Below the pieces are notes generated by a model, which was given only the letters and a program-made list of their open reading frames with translations, was not told where the DNA came from and ran no database searches. Below are positions 1-10,664 of a stretch of DNA of 64,000 bases, one piece after another. Source of the DNA: Diphasiastrum complanatum (taxonomy: Eukaryota; Streptophyta; Lycopodiopsida; Lycopodiales; Lycopodiaceae); the NCBI GenBank assembly GCA_029204225.1, contig CM055095.1, positions 26,521,312-26,585,311 of the forward strand. Direction: 5' to 3'. Made by a program: the position numbers and the translations under genes. How positions within the stretch are numbered: position 1 is the first letter of the stretch; each line of letters begins with the position of its first letter.

Positions 1-814
1 CCTTCTTATTTAGATGCGAACTTAATCATCATCAGTAAGAGAATGTTTCAGAAGCCATTTCCTGCTCAATGGTAGAATTATCCGAGCCCATAGTTGTAAA
101 ATCACTCATGTGGACAGTGGACACAGATCTTTACATATGGCCACATGGGTATCGGTGCGGGGTTTTTGTATGAATGTTGTGGGGAGGTATATAGTCCGTA
201 CACAGGCCATATACTACCAAACTGAGCACTACCAAACCGAGCAAGACTAGTGCTCATTAAAAATTGTCAACTGGCCTAATAAAACTACATACAAGTGATT
301 AATATAATATGAGAAGCTTTCATTGCACAAGGCATTCAAATTGTTGAAAAAAAAAAAAAGATCTCATTTAAGAAGAATTAAAAGATTTTTGCTCAAACTC
401 ACCTAAGATTGACACCTCAGCTTAATCATCACAATAGCTTACCGATATTGCCATAAAGCTAATACAAGTAAAAATGAATAGGTGAGGCACTACATGTATT
501 AATTCAATTTTTTTTTTCAAAGTGTATTAGTACAAAATTTGAATCAAAACAAGCCAATATGCTAAAGCACAAAACAAGAAATGGAAATACTATTAGATGA
601 AGATCACACGTATTCTATAAAACACAAGTTTGGGCATTCTTCCAGTATTTATACGGACGGCAGGTACTGAAGTTCACAGTGGCAACACTGTCTTGAGATA
701 ACCATTCTGTAGCTCTTCATAAATCTGAATCTAATGCACAATTAAAGAACAAACTTGTAATAAGAAAACCTTATTTTCAAATATAAAATCACGGAAGTAA
801 AAACAGGAGCGAAC
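1..814. other. Intron or flank of the polygalacturonase-like gene
   Basis: This AT-rich stretch follows the splice donor of the GH28 first exon on the minus strand, so at least its upper part should be intron. No second exon with the expected family motif could be read. Short in-frame bits near 590-690 vaguely recall the segment that follows in the family but carry stops, so I do not call them. Later exons may lie left of the window, or the gene may be truncated. Confidence 0.4.
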
Positions 815-1219
815 CTGAGAGCCAAGAATAACTGCGCCTTCGTCCAGATATAACGTAAGGTGGCTAGTAAGATTGAAGCTTCCAGTAAGCCAAGTTCCTC
901 TAGGTATGCGTAAAATTAAACCTCCTCTGTTAGCAAATGAACGGAGATTATTTATAGCATTCTGAAAGGCATGCGTGTTTAGTGTCTTGCCATCTCCAAC
1001 TGCTCCATAGTCTGTTATGGAGGCCGTGTAGGCCCTAGGAAATTCCTTTGAAGCTTGTTCACAAATATCTCTTATCTGTACATCTAATTCCACGTTACCA
1101 GAACAAGTCTTCTCCAATTCACCATGACAGTCTACTGGGAGGAACAAGCCGCTCGGTAAGACGTTGTAAATGCAGCATAGCGCACATACCCATTTGAGGA
1201 TATGCGACATGAATTTCAT
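815..1219 (-). CDS. Polygalacturonase-like (GH28), first exon
   Basis: Exon 1 of a glycoside hydrolase family 28 protein, a family that hydrolyses pectic polygalacturonan in the cell wall. The start is the ATG at 1219-1217, with A at -3. Residues 1-26 form a hydrophobic signal peptide (MKFMSHILKWVCALCCIYNV), which fits secretion. The GH28 entry motif follows as ITDYGAVGDGKTLNT, then AFQNAINNL, and then the conserved WLTGSFNLTSHLTLYLDEGA and VILGSQ. The exon ends in CAG followed by a GT donor at 814-813; translation beyond it loses family similarity, which supports the splice site. The catalytic Asp residues lie in later exons that are not seen here, so activity cannot be judged. Similarity in this region is closest in style to plant GH28 proteins of the At3g62110 type (from memory of the family). 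Confidence 0.82.
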
Positions 1220-1296
1220 CTTCACGGCTGCAGAATTAGTAAAACAGGAACGATACGCCGATTTCTGCAGTAAATCTGCTCAATTGTCTACTACAT

Positions 1297-1470
1297 AACG
1301 TAAACTGGCATGTAAACTGCTTCATTGTTGAATGTCCATAATAACGTAAACTGATATGTAATCTGCATTCTGCTCAAAATCAATAATATAACGTAAACTG
1401 AGGTGTAACCTGCTCAAATGTCCATAAAGTAACGTAAATTGTAATCAAATGTCTATATGATGTAACGTGA
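1297..1470. repeat. Degenerate 33-47 bp tandem repeat upstream of GH28
   Basis: The core AACGTAAACTG or a close variant recurs at 1297, 1343, 1390, 1431 and 1464, giving periods of 46, 47, 41 and 33 bp. In the first three units it is followed by a TGTAA-CTGC-like half. The array starts about 80 bp upstream of the GH28 ATG, on the promoter side. Confidence 0.7.
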
Positions 1471-1479
1471 AGTCCTATA

Positions 1480-3099
1480 TGATCTCTAATGAAGCAGCGA
1501 TAGCGGGTGTGTGTTAGATTTGAATGTGCAAAATTGAAGCTCAGTGCATGTTGGTGACCATTTTATGGTAACCGTTTGGATAATCCTAATGCAGAAATGG
1601 AAGTAAGCTGCGGTGACCTACGATCGGCAAACGATAAAAAGCAACTAGAGGTTTTTGAAGCTGAAAATTTACAAAATATACAAAAAAACTAAGAGTGTTT
1701 CTCACAAACCAAAGAACAAAGACCAGAAGTAGCAGCAGGATTGTAATCCGATACCATTAATGCTTTTGCTGCTGCTGCCGCTGCTGTGCCAGTACTCTTT
1801 ACAACACTCTTCGATCCATACAAGCTGCTTTTGCTTGTTCTTTCGTAAGCGAAAGCTTCTTTTCTAGTAAAAAACAAGGCCAAGCGCAAGAAAGAGAAAA
1901 CAGTGTGTGAAAAGCGCTTTATATTCTATGATGGAGAAAGAATGGCACAAAAGACGAGGCCAAGCAAAGGAGGCAGTTATATTTTGTTTGTGAGACATTT
2001 ATATTCCAACCAAACAAAACAAATAAGGGGAAGTGGCTTAGGCATGGTACCAAGTTGAGCCGCGGAACCAGGAAGTGTGGTAGCTTGTCGTCAAATGAAT
2101 GATACAAGACGTAGCAGTTGGAGATGACTTGTTCGTATTGAACGTCATTTCTTAGCCTTTCCTTTCGTATGGCATGTAATTATGCTTCTCTTGGCCAACC
2201 AAAAAATTTGAGGTTCATGTTTTTTTTCTCTTCAAAATTGCTACATAATAACCTACATGTTTTGTCTCTTTATACTTGGAGACACCCTTATTGGCACAAT
2301 CATTCACTAGAATTTCTTTGAGAGTCGTAATTAGCTTACAAATTTGTAAAGCATCGGTGGGAATTCTATTGTGTATTTTGAGGAACGCTTAAACGGCAGA
2401 ATCATGTTTGTTTAAAAATAGATGAACCTTATTGATGTGTAAGACTTGCTTACTATAGATAGAAAGCGATGGAAGTACCTTATGCATTTGTAAGATTCAC
2501 ATACTATAAATACTAAGTGTGCAATTCTAAACATGCTAAAACTAAAATAATTGGTTTTCATTTTCCACTAGTGCTTTACATCAAGAAGGCCCTAGAGATG
2601 TGGAGGCGCTTGAGGAAGACAACCTCATGTCGTGGAAGGCCCCCAGTTGCAAAGGCCCGGGCCGCGAGCCTTCCCTTATACTTAAATATAATTCAACTAG
2701 AATATAAGGCCAATATCATAGAAAAATGACCTTATTTTGCACCATTATTGACTTGTTGGTCTTGGTGCACCAAGCAACAAATGAATAGGGTGGGTGATAC
2801 CACCATCTTTCAAAGATGGCATCATATCTCCTCATACCCTTATATCTTTGGAAGATCACCAATGTCACTACAATGATGATTCAAAACAGGCTTCTTTCTC
2901 ATAGAATGATGGTGTAAGTTATAAGATATGAAAATAAGAATTAGATCTAATACAACACATGTTACCTAATAAAGTTCAAACCATCCACATACAAGTTTTG
3001 TATGTGACAATTACCATTTGAATTTATTTATTTATTTAACACAAGTAAATTATACTATTATCGGATATGTAAAAATATACACTACAAATCAACTAATAT
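1480..3099. other. No supported gene
   Basis: Only short open frames occur here and none resembles a known family. A short GCN run near 1760-1790 produces an Ala-rich shadow frame. Around 2795-2830 the minus strand reads a purine tract followed by TGATGCCATC, which resembles the PPT and LTR start of the Ty3 element at 10.6 kb; the similarity does not extend far enough to define an element. Confidence 0.4.
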
Positions 3100-3696
3100 G
3101 CCAACTAAACATGGAGCACACAAAGCACACGATTTCGACATCTTAACGATTTAGTAGTTGGGTTTTGAGTTTGCCCTAGTGTGGCCAAAGTAAATAGCTC
3201 TACCCTACTACGAAGATATGGAAGTCTCTCTATTTATCAATTTCTTGTAATCATCCTTTTTTGGAAATGGCATCTTCAAAATTGATATAAAAATGTAACA
3301 AGCTATCTGAACTCGAGGTGACCGTAGCTATTGTCATTGTCAAAGCAGTTGCACAATATCAAGAATAGCTAGTATAGGTGACTAGCTTTATTTTGAGTGG
3401 TACCACGTTCGTAGTTGAGTTTGACAATTTGTCGATTTGAGTCAAAGTCAGGTGACAAAGGTTCAAATGTTCGATTCAATACTTGTTCGAATCGAACGTT
3501 CAAACACCCATCAATAGTCAACGTTGCTCGATATTTTGACTGTCTTCAACAGTTTGACTATCGTGTAGATACCTGTCTTCGAATCATGTGTGTTTTTGCA
3601 TACTTTGTGACAATGCAAATAAATGTGTAGCAATATAAATGAATCAAGATTAACAATGAGACTTAGAGAGAGAAGGAAAATAAATCCAATACCCCC
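3100..3696 (-). mobile_element. 3' LTR remnant of Copia family A
   Basis: On the minus strand a polypurine tract (AAGGGGGGG, 3697-3705) is followed at 3696 by TATTGGATTTATTTTCC, a mutated form of the TGTTGGATTATTTTCC start of the Copia LTR at 44467. The segment 3310-3420 is repeated in diverged form at about 35690-35830. The distal LTR end could not be found, so the LTR is truncated or too diverged to place. Confidence 0.5.
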
Positions 3697-4230
3697 CCTT
3701 AATCTGGATCCATGAATGTCTTGATCTTCAGACTAAGCGATGCACAAAATGTGTTGTTTGCATCAATGCTTAGTGCCTTGGTGAATACATCCGCTATCAT
3801 TATCTGCATTCAACAGTACTCTAAGCTTACATCTATGTTGAAAATTTTACTCTTGACATAGTGGTATGTGATATTAATGTGCTTACTCCTTGAATGAAAT
3901 CTAGGGTTGGCCGATAAGACAATGGCATTTTGATTATCACGCAAGATGATTGTTGGAGTATACTGATTCAGGCAAATGTTTGATAGTAAATTTCTCAACC
4001 ATACTGCTTAATAGCTTGGAAGTAGCGATATACTTTGACTCTAACAAAAAAAAGAGCGATAAAGGTTTGCTTACGATTGTTCCAAGAGATTGGACCACCA
4101 TTGACGAAGAATGTATCTACATCTCCTCCCCATCTTGCATATGTATATCCAATGAGTCAGTGGAGACTAATATTGAAGAGAATATTAAAAGTTGTCCTTA
4201 TTAGAAGATTTCTTACCAAAAGATAACTTT
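3697..4230 (-). pseudogene. Copia RNase H remnant with polypurine tract
   Basis: The minus strand encodes the C-terminal RNase H part of a Copia polyprotein in at least two frames: GGPISWNNRKQ (about 4150), then RNLLSNICLNQYTPT, then SANPRFHSRSKHI (about 3900), then ADVFTKALSID (about 3775). It aligns along its length with the better preserved copy at 43643-44458. Frameshifts and stops separate the blocks. It ends at a PPT, so this is the true 3' end of an element whose RT and integrase have been lost between here and 4748. Confidence 0.85.
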
Positions 4231-4747
4231 TGCTTAGATTCTAAACTTAAATATCAACAATATTAGCATAGATAGCACTACTAACAAACATTTTTCAACA
4301 TAGAAAGAAAATAAGCACCTACTAGTTTCCATTTTATGCCAAAAAAGATAGCCATCTTAATGGCCATAAAAATCGGGAAACCAAAAAAAAATTGAAAGCG
4401 TCATTTCTCTTGCAAAAACTGTCAATCATGTCGACAAATTTGAAAGTGAAACTGTATGCAATTTATGCAAGAAGCACACCAAAGAAAAAAACCAGCATTC
4501 AACTCCTCTACTATAGCCAAAAAAATTCGATTGCTTTGCTACCAAGCACTCAAGAAATCTGGCTTTTTGAAAGCACAAAAATTTCAGCTTTTAAGGATTA
4601 AAATCAAAAAGAAAATAGCAAAAGTATTTACAAAAAACTTAATGGTACTAGTGAATCAAAATCCCTTCAAAATCACCATTCAAGAGCGTACTTTATCAAA
4701 CCGATTGTTACTTTTGGTAGTGCATCTACCATACAATCAGCATCCTC
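4231..4747. other. A-rich spacer inside the Copia A remnant
   Basis: This A-rich stretch has no protein similarity on either strand. It occupies the place where integrase and RT should lie, so it marks the internal deletion or replacement in the element. Confidence 0.4.
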
Positions 4748-5347
4748 TCAAAAGCCCGTGATTTGAGAGGAGAAACGTGAATCACCCCCCAAGCTTTTGC
4801 ACAATACTTTGGCTCCACAGAGTCTATAATGCCAAATCGATTCTTTATTCATAGATGCTAAACAACTTAAAGCACAATCAATCATAGAGTAACAATGAGT
4901 AAGCCGATAGAGATAACCTTGTCTCTTTTTTAGTGCAAGGACTCTCTTACATTTATCAAGAATCTTACATGTGTATGTTTTGAACTCTACCTTATGTCCT
5001 AAATCAGTAATTTGATTGACCGAAAATAGATTTATCATCAGATTCAAGACATACAATACATTTGGTATGAGCTTCGACAGTCCATGCTGAAAACTTGGTC
5101 TAACTGTACCTTCACCTTTGATCATGTGTGAGCTATTGTCTCTGAGGTAAACGAATTTTTTGGTGATGTAGGACAAATAATCTATAAACCATTCTTGATG
5201 GCCTGTCATATGTTGCGTCACTCTAGAATCAAAGAACCATTCCTCAACTTGTTCGACATGGTGATGGTTCACCATGAAGGCATTCTGCTCATCATCATTT
5301 GCGACATTTTGCTTTGAATTGATAGTTGCATTGGCTTGTTGATCCAA
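4748..5347 (-). pseudogene. Copia protease and gag-pre-integrase remnant
   Basis: About 200 codons are open on the minus strand. The Copia retropepsin entry reads WFFDSRVTQHMTG, where the family has W-x-x-D-S-G-A-T-x-H-M-T; the catalytic DSG has become DSR. Further on come VLYVLNLMINLFSVNQ and, near the end, SIWHYRLCG, the gag-pre-integrase motif (family LWHRRLGH). The mutated active site makes it non-functional. The frame closes at 4748 just after the pre-integrase motif, and no integrase follows. Confidence 0.85.
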
Positions 5348-5646
5348 CTATTTCTTGTTGTTGTTGTTGAACTTGAAGATTCGACAATTCTGGATCTCAT
5401 GATTCATTCTTTTGCAGTATTTCCAAGACATTATTGTTTTGTTTTGAGTAGATTGTTGACCATGAAGGCATTCTACTCATCATTATCTTCGACATTTTGC
5501 TTTGAATCAATAGTTGTGTTGGCTTGTTGATCCAACTATTTCTTGTTGTTGTTGTTGAACTTCAAGATTCGGCAGTCCTGGATCTCATGGTTTATCCTTT
5601 TGTAGTATTTCTAGGACATTATTTTCTTGTTTTGAGCAAATTGTTG
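5271..5646. repeat. 188-bp tandem duplication in Copia A gag
   Basis: Two direct copies start at the shared string ACCATGAAGGCATTCT at 5271 and 5459, so the period is 188 bp. The copies differ at several scattered positions. The duplication spans the gag zinc-knuckle to protease boundary. Confidence 0.75.
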
Positions 5647-6505
5647 ATTCTGGTTTGGACCTTGCTTTTGTGACTACTTATGTTTGTTGTCAAATTGTAT
5701 GGTAGCCTTCTTCTTCTATTGCTTCTTTGAATGCTTCTTGGAGAATAGAGCTTGCAAGTCGTTGATGGAGGACAAGGATGCTCCATTCCTTTGAGTTTTC
5801 TCCTGCAACAACACTGTTATGACTCTAGAAAAAGTTATATTTGAGTGAGTGATATCATCATCACCCAATTTTCATAAGAGAATGGAAAGCTAGACAATAA
5901 GGTCATGACAACATCCGAATATTCGATCACTGAACATATTGTTGCCATCTAATCTAACGGAGTCTTGAATTGATTTATGTGGTTATGAACAAAATCACCT
6001 TCTGACATTCTGAGTGAGAATAATATTCTCCTCAGATGCAGCTTCGAAGTGACATCTCTCACTTTTTAAAGTGTACTTAATATATCCCAAGCTTCTTTCG
6101 AAGATTGAGCTTGTCTGATATGGCCAATCTGTATGAGCCCCAAGCCATGTTACAACAATCAGATGCCTACAGATAATATCAGAGCAAGCGATCCTTCTTT
6201 AATGATGTCTTTGAGGACCAAATTGATTGGTATTCGCATGGAGAAAAATGGAGTAGGATAATATTTCACGCAAATTAAGGAATTGCGAGACCAACCGAAT
6301 ACAATTGGTGAGCCAGAAATAGATGTGGACCTAGGTCATATGACAATGAATGATCTATCTCAAAATTTTTCCATAGTTCTTTGGACATGAACACTACTTT
6401 CATCTTGAATTTCCATAAGTGGTGATTAAAAAAATTGATTTTGTCTACCATTAGAGCTGAATGTGATTGCAAATCCTTTAGAAAGTTCAAGATGAGTGTA
6501 TGCAC
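5348..6505 (-). pseudogene. Copia gag (UBN2-type) remnant
   Basis: Minus-strand frames carry the typical UBN2 gag order. Near 6450 the start region reads NHHLWKFKMKVVFMSKELWK (family YSxWKFKMKxLLxSKDLW). Near 6130 comes IGHIRQAQSSKEAWDIL, and near 5900 comes TLLSSFPFSYENWV. A broken zinc-knuckle segment lies near 5600. Several stops and frameshifts interrupt it. It is the 5' coding end of Copia family A, 80 bp downstream of its PBS. Confidence 0.8.
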
Positions 6506-6580
6506 ACAATTTTAATAAGTGTCTACTCTGTATCGGAACAATTGTTCTGATATTGTACGCTCTATTTAATTGACAACTTA

Positions 6581-6600
6581 GGTATCAAACTCTGATACCA
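6581..6600 (-). other. Copia A primer-binding site (initiator tRNA-Met type)
   Basis: The minus strand reads TGGTATCAGAGTTTGATACC directly after an LTR ending in CCAACA. TGGTATCAGAG is the usual plant Copia PBS complementary to initiator tRNA-Met. Confidence 0.85.
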
Positions 6601-8002
6601 TGTTGGGAATGTATCAGGGCTCTGATGCAATAGCAATATTGGGATTGGCCGATATTCCTTAATGTATGAATCTACAGCTATCAGATTCGAGCTTTACTTC
6701 AATAATTCAAAGATTGCTCTACTTGATCCTAGCTTTGAATTTGTTGGAATCGAAACAATCGATTTCGTGGACATACACAAAGTAGATTGATTTACATTTA
6801 ATTGCGAAAATGAAATAAAATAGATCTCAAAGCATTACAATTGACATGAATTATCAGTTATATGAATACTTTAATCTATGAATTATTTTATCTACATATC
6901 GTTGTTCACATATTCCTACTGAGAACCTGTGAACACAATTTACTCTTCCTTTCTTGATTTCTTATCACTGAAATCAGGTGTTTCTGCCCGTTCCAGGCGG
7001 TTGGCTCGTTAGGCGTTATCTTCTTGGTTCAAAGCCAGACCAGGCATAAATATCATTATTCGTTGTAGTGTGTTTCCCATCCTATCAGTGGGATGCTCAG
7101 GTAATCGTTCACTCCAATACGTGTACACAATTACACATGCAATAAAAACCATTCATTTACAAATCTGCATGCAATGGTGATGAATTTCCAATCGGTTCTT
7201 GCTAGTAACTATCTCTAAAATGTTAGAAAACAACAATATGATTAGATTAATCTACAAATCAACAACACTGAAAACAAGAAACAAGAAACTAAATATTTAC
7301 CAGCATAATGACAATCCAAAGATCAAGAAACACCCATCTCTTGATTCTTGGATAGCCCAAGAATATCAAGAATGTCTAGATTATGCAAGATCTACTCCAC
7401 ATTTTCAGTCTGTTTAGTTTACTTGTATGCTGAAACTAATCTATTCCACTCTAATCCACATTGCAAAAGGAAATGGAAGTGCATGTTCATAAAAGGATCA
7501 CTCAAGAAAGTTGTCATGAACAAGGAGCTTCAAGAATGCCAAGAACTCGTGGAGGATCTTCTTATTCAAACAAGAGTAAATGACATTACATGTAAAGCTC
7601 CCTCACAAGAGAGGGGGGCTCTTAAATAGACTATGAGGCTGCCTATGTGGAGCCCAAGTGGCAATTCCACCAATTTACAAATTCCAAGTGGAATTAGCCC
7701 TTCCACTAGAGGTCACCATCAAAAGGTGGCTCACTCTAATTTTTTTAAGAGGGGTCTACTTGCATTTATGACATTGCCTAGAAATACCTTTAGCTCCTAC
7801 ATGGTCATTCCTTCTCTTGGGAGTCACCATGAGGCTCACATGAATTAGAACTGTATTCCTAGCTAGTATTCATCGGTTCTCATGCTCGGCTCTCATCTTC
7901 GTCCTTCTCTCTTCCTTTTGAGACCTCCTCGGTCTAGGGTGAGAGGTGCTCTTTATAACAGCTTAGCTCGGCATCTTGGAGATTCTTCAGAATCTGCCAA
8001 CA
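6601..8002 (-). mobile_element. LTR (family A), about 1.4 kb, flanked by PBS and PPT
   Basis: On the minus strand the segment begins TGTTGGCAGATTC at 8002 and ends CATTCCCAACA at 6601, so it has matching TGTTGG/CCAACA ends. It is followed by the PBS at 6600 and preceded by a purine tract at 8003-8016. I infer a single LTR joining two internal regions. The inner part around 6715-6800 is repeated in diverged form at 35240-35330. An alternative is two adjacent partial LTRs of different elements. Confidence 0.5.
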
Positions 8003-9194
8003 TCATCTCCCCCCTAATCTGTTGCATGACCCACTGCAACACATGTAGAATGACGTCATTTTCTGCTTGGCATCTAAAAAAGCGTGGACCTTCAGTCGCT
8101 TCCATAAAACCAAGTGCTTATTTGTCACAAAATTGTTTCGCAAAATTTGAGATCTCTCAATGGCCTCTACATCCCAGCCTGCTTGAAAACCTCTTGCGAG
8201 TCCTGCTCCCCTTGTCGCCTTGAGGTCTGTTTCCGTGCGCTCATCTTTCTTCCCAAGTCTTCAAAAACTTGGAAGCACAATTTGCTTCCAAGGGAAGGGG
8301 CCCCATGTAATCGCGTACTTTCTCAATGAAGCTAAACTCCTGCCAGTCTTCTATGATTGTGACATACCGGGAAGACATGAAGGCCGCTCTGTAATAAAGC
8401 CAGGCCATCATTTGGTGATCATCTTCTGACCAGAGGGCCACATTAGGATTGATCCATCTTGTATCTAAGCCTCAATCCCAAAAATATTCCTGATGCATAA
8501 GAAAGGCCATCGATTTGCAATACGCGACGCTTTCTCGTACACATAGATCAGTGTTAGATTTATATTTATGCCCAAAATCTAACAATTGCAGCCTCAAATT
8601 ATCCATGGACGTACTCTCTAAAATTCTTGAGATTATTGGCCAGTTTACCACTTCAACGGTCGCTCAGTTGGCCAGAGATTTTTGCGCTTTATTGGCATAT
8701 AAAAGGGGTTGACCCTTTTCCAAGTTGGTGCCCTCAGGTACTCTTGCAACTGCCTATTGTCCTTTAGGACTTTATTGCGCCATTCGGACTATGGTTTCAG
8801 CGCAGTAATGATCTCGGCCCTTGTGGAGGCTTTAATCGATTTCATCTTTGCTGCCCCTTATTTTGCGGGGGTATTTTCTCTCAAATTTTTTTGACTCTCT
8901 TGTATCTGTCGTGTTGTTAACCGGTGAGGCTGCTCGGCGTAGTTGTGGCGACCTTGCCAGGTAATCATCCAATGCTTTGGCACCTGTGTCGCTCTTTCTG
9001 GCTCGCTCGCTTGATTTTGGAGGGCTCAGCTTCGCCCACATCAATAGGCCTAGGTAAAAATCTTCTTGTTTTTGGCAGATCATCCTGGGGTCATTATCAC
9101 CAACAACGTCGGCGTTAGTCTCTGGGAGGTCATGAATGGTGTGATCTGGCAAGAGTGGCATGGCAGTGATAGGTTTAGGAGGCGCTGGATTCAA
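8003..9194 (-). pseudogene. Internal tail of an unidentified retroelement
   Basis: Two minus-strand frames (8441-8241 and 9194-8832) look coding in composition but match nothing I recognise. The first contains MMAWLYYRAAFMSSRYVTII; the second is a charged, Lys/Arg-rich tail. Reading on the minus strand, they lead into the polypurine tract AGGGGGGAGATGA and the LTR start at 8002, so they are most likely the 3' end of a retroelement internal region. Stops lie between the blocks. Confidence 0.4.
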
Positions 9195-9329
9195 AAGATT
9201 ATACGCCGCATCGGGGGAACTAAGTTGTTTTAAGAACTTGTCCTGTCGGGCCTTGTACGTCTTGGCAGGTCCTTCAATGGGGTCTCAAAAATTGGCTAGG
9301 AGGAGGTTGAGAGGAGGAAGGTGAAGGGA

Positions 9330-10607
9330 CGAGGTAAGTGGGTATTGTCGTACTATACCAACAGGGTTAATATAGATTTTATAGTAAATAATGTTGTTCC
9401 CACAGAGGACAGTGTTAGAAAATTATGTATTTGGTACGATTATGGCAAGTGGTTTAGAGTGTTATTCTGGTTGTCAACAAACATTAAAAAGTAACCAGTA
9501 TTACTTATGGTTTGGAAAATGTAATGTTAATAATTTCAGAACAACAATCTAGCCTCTATCAAATCGAATGAAACGCGTTCTACAGATGAGATGTTATCAA
9601 AGTAGTACAACAATACTACACTCTGGCTGATTAAGGTGTCAACAAGAGTTGAGAGTTGTTCGATGTATTCGCGACTATGCAGACATTTATTTAGTTGCGT
9701 TCGTGAACTATTCGTTTCTAGATAGAAGTCCTCAACAAATAAAGTCCAAATTAATGGTTAAAGAACACAAATGGTTTTAGAACACGTTAGAAACTTATGT
9801 CAATGCCAATCAGGAAACAGATCAAAGACTCAATTCTTCAGACATGGACTGTCATCTCATTTGTATACATACAGCTTTATTCAATGATCATGCTAGACTG
9901 TACCAAAGATAGTAGTTATTCGAGTGCCGAAAAGAAAGTATTCCCGACAGACGAATAAGATGGTTTTAAGACAGTTCTTTAGAGCATGTTTTACGGATAC
10001 ACAACAAACGACTGTAATGCACTAGAGCGTCTGTCTGATCAGAGAGTAATTCATGTAATGCGTTAGAGATTGTTAGCAGACTCAAGATCACTCACACTCA
10101 GCAGTGCGGAGAACAGAGATAAGAGAGAATAACTCACAGAGCTCTATTTACTTCTTCAATCTTTTATATATGCATAAACTCTTCTCTCTCGATGATTGAG
10201 ACTGAAGTGTGAGATCAATATATGTTCTACGGGGCGAACAAACACACCTCTAAAACAACAAGTGCGTCACTCCCGTGAAAGGATCTAGTTAATAATTAGA
10301 CTGAAAATACGTTCAATTATACCATAAAAGGTATACTTAGCTACGAGTTAAAGTTACTCTAGTTTAACATGTCTTTTTGTATCTAATAGTTGTGTGTGGA
10401 CGACCTAGTAAAGGTTATCCAAGGTAATGTCTTTCCTAGAAAAGGGCTTGCCCTTAATTACAAGGCAAGTACTTAGGAGATATATTCCCAAAAAATGACT
10501 TTAGGCCTCTTCATGATTTATAATTAACCAGCTCATATCTTCATTTTTGAGTATATCATGCCATATTTATGTTGATATTCAATTTCTAACAATAAGATGG
10601 CATCACA
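9330..10607 (-). mobile_element. 3' LTR of Ty3/gypsy element
   Basis: On the minus strand the purine tract GAGGAAGGGG (10620-10611) precedes TATGTGATGCC, taken as the LTR start at about 10607. A TATA box lies inside at 10161-10173. The end region reads CTGTCCTCTGTGGGAACAAC and then a TATA/ACTATA-rich stretch, close to the CTCCCTGTGGATTCGAC phrase seen at the end of many plant Tat/Athila-type LTRs (recalled, not searched). The exact distal end is uncertain. Confidence 0.65.
10161..10173 (-). promoter_or_regulatory. LTR TATA box
   Basis: The minus strand reads GCATATATAAAAG, a strong TATA box in the middle of the LTR, followed about 30 bp later by a CT-rich initiation-like stretch. It fits the U3/R boundary. 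Confidence 0.65.
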
Positions 10608-10664
10608 TATCCCCTTCCTCAAATGTGAAGCGTCCTCGTGAACATAACATCTTCTTATTGAGGA

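Noticed and set aside
1689-1889. Ala-rich 66-codon frame
   Set aside because: The only feature is a GCN run, and the frame starts and ends in ordinary AT-rich sequence.
2517-2729. 70-codon plus-strand frame
   Set aside because: No similarity, and it includes ordinary repeat sequence rich in GGAAGGCCC.
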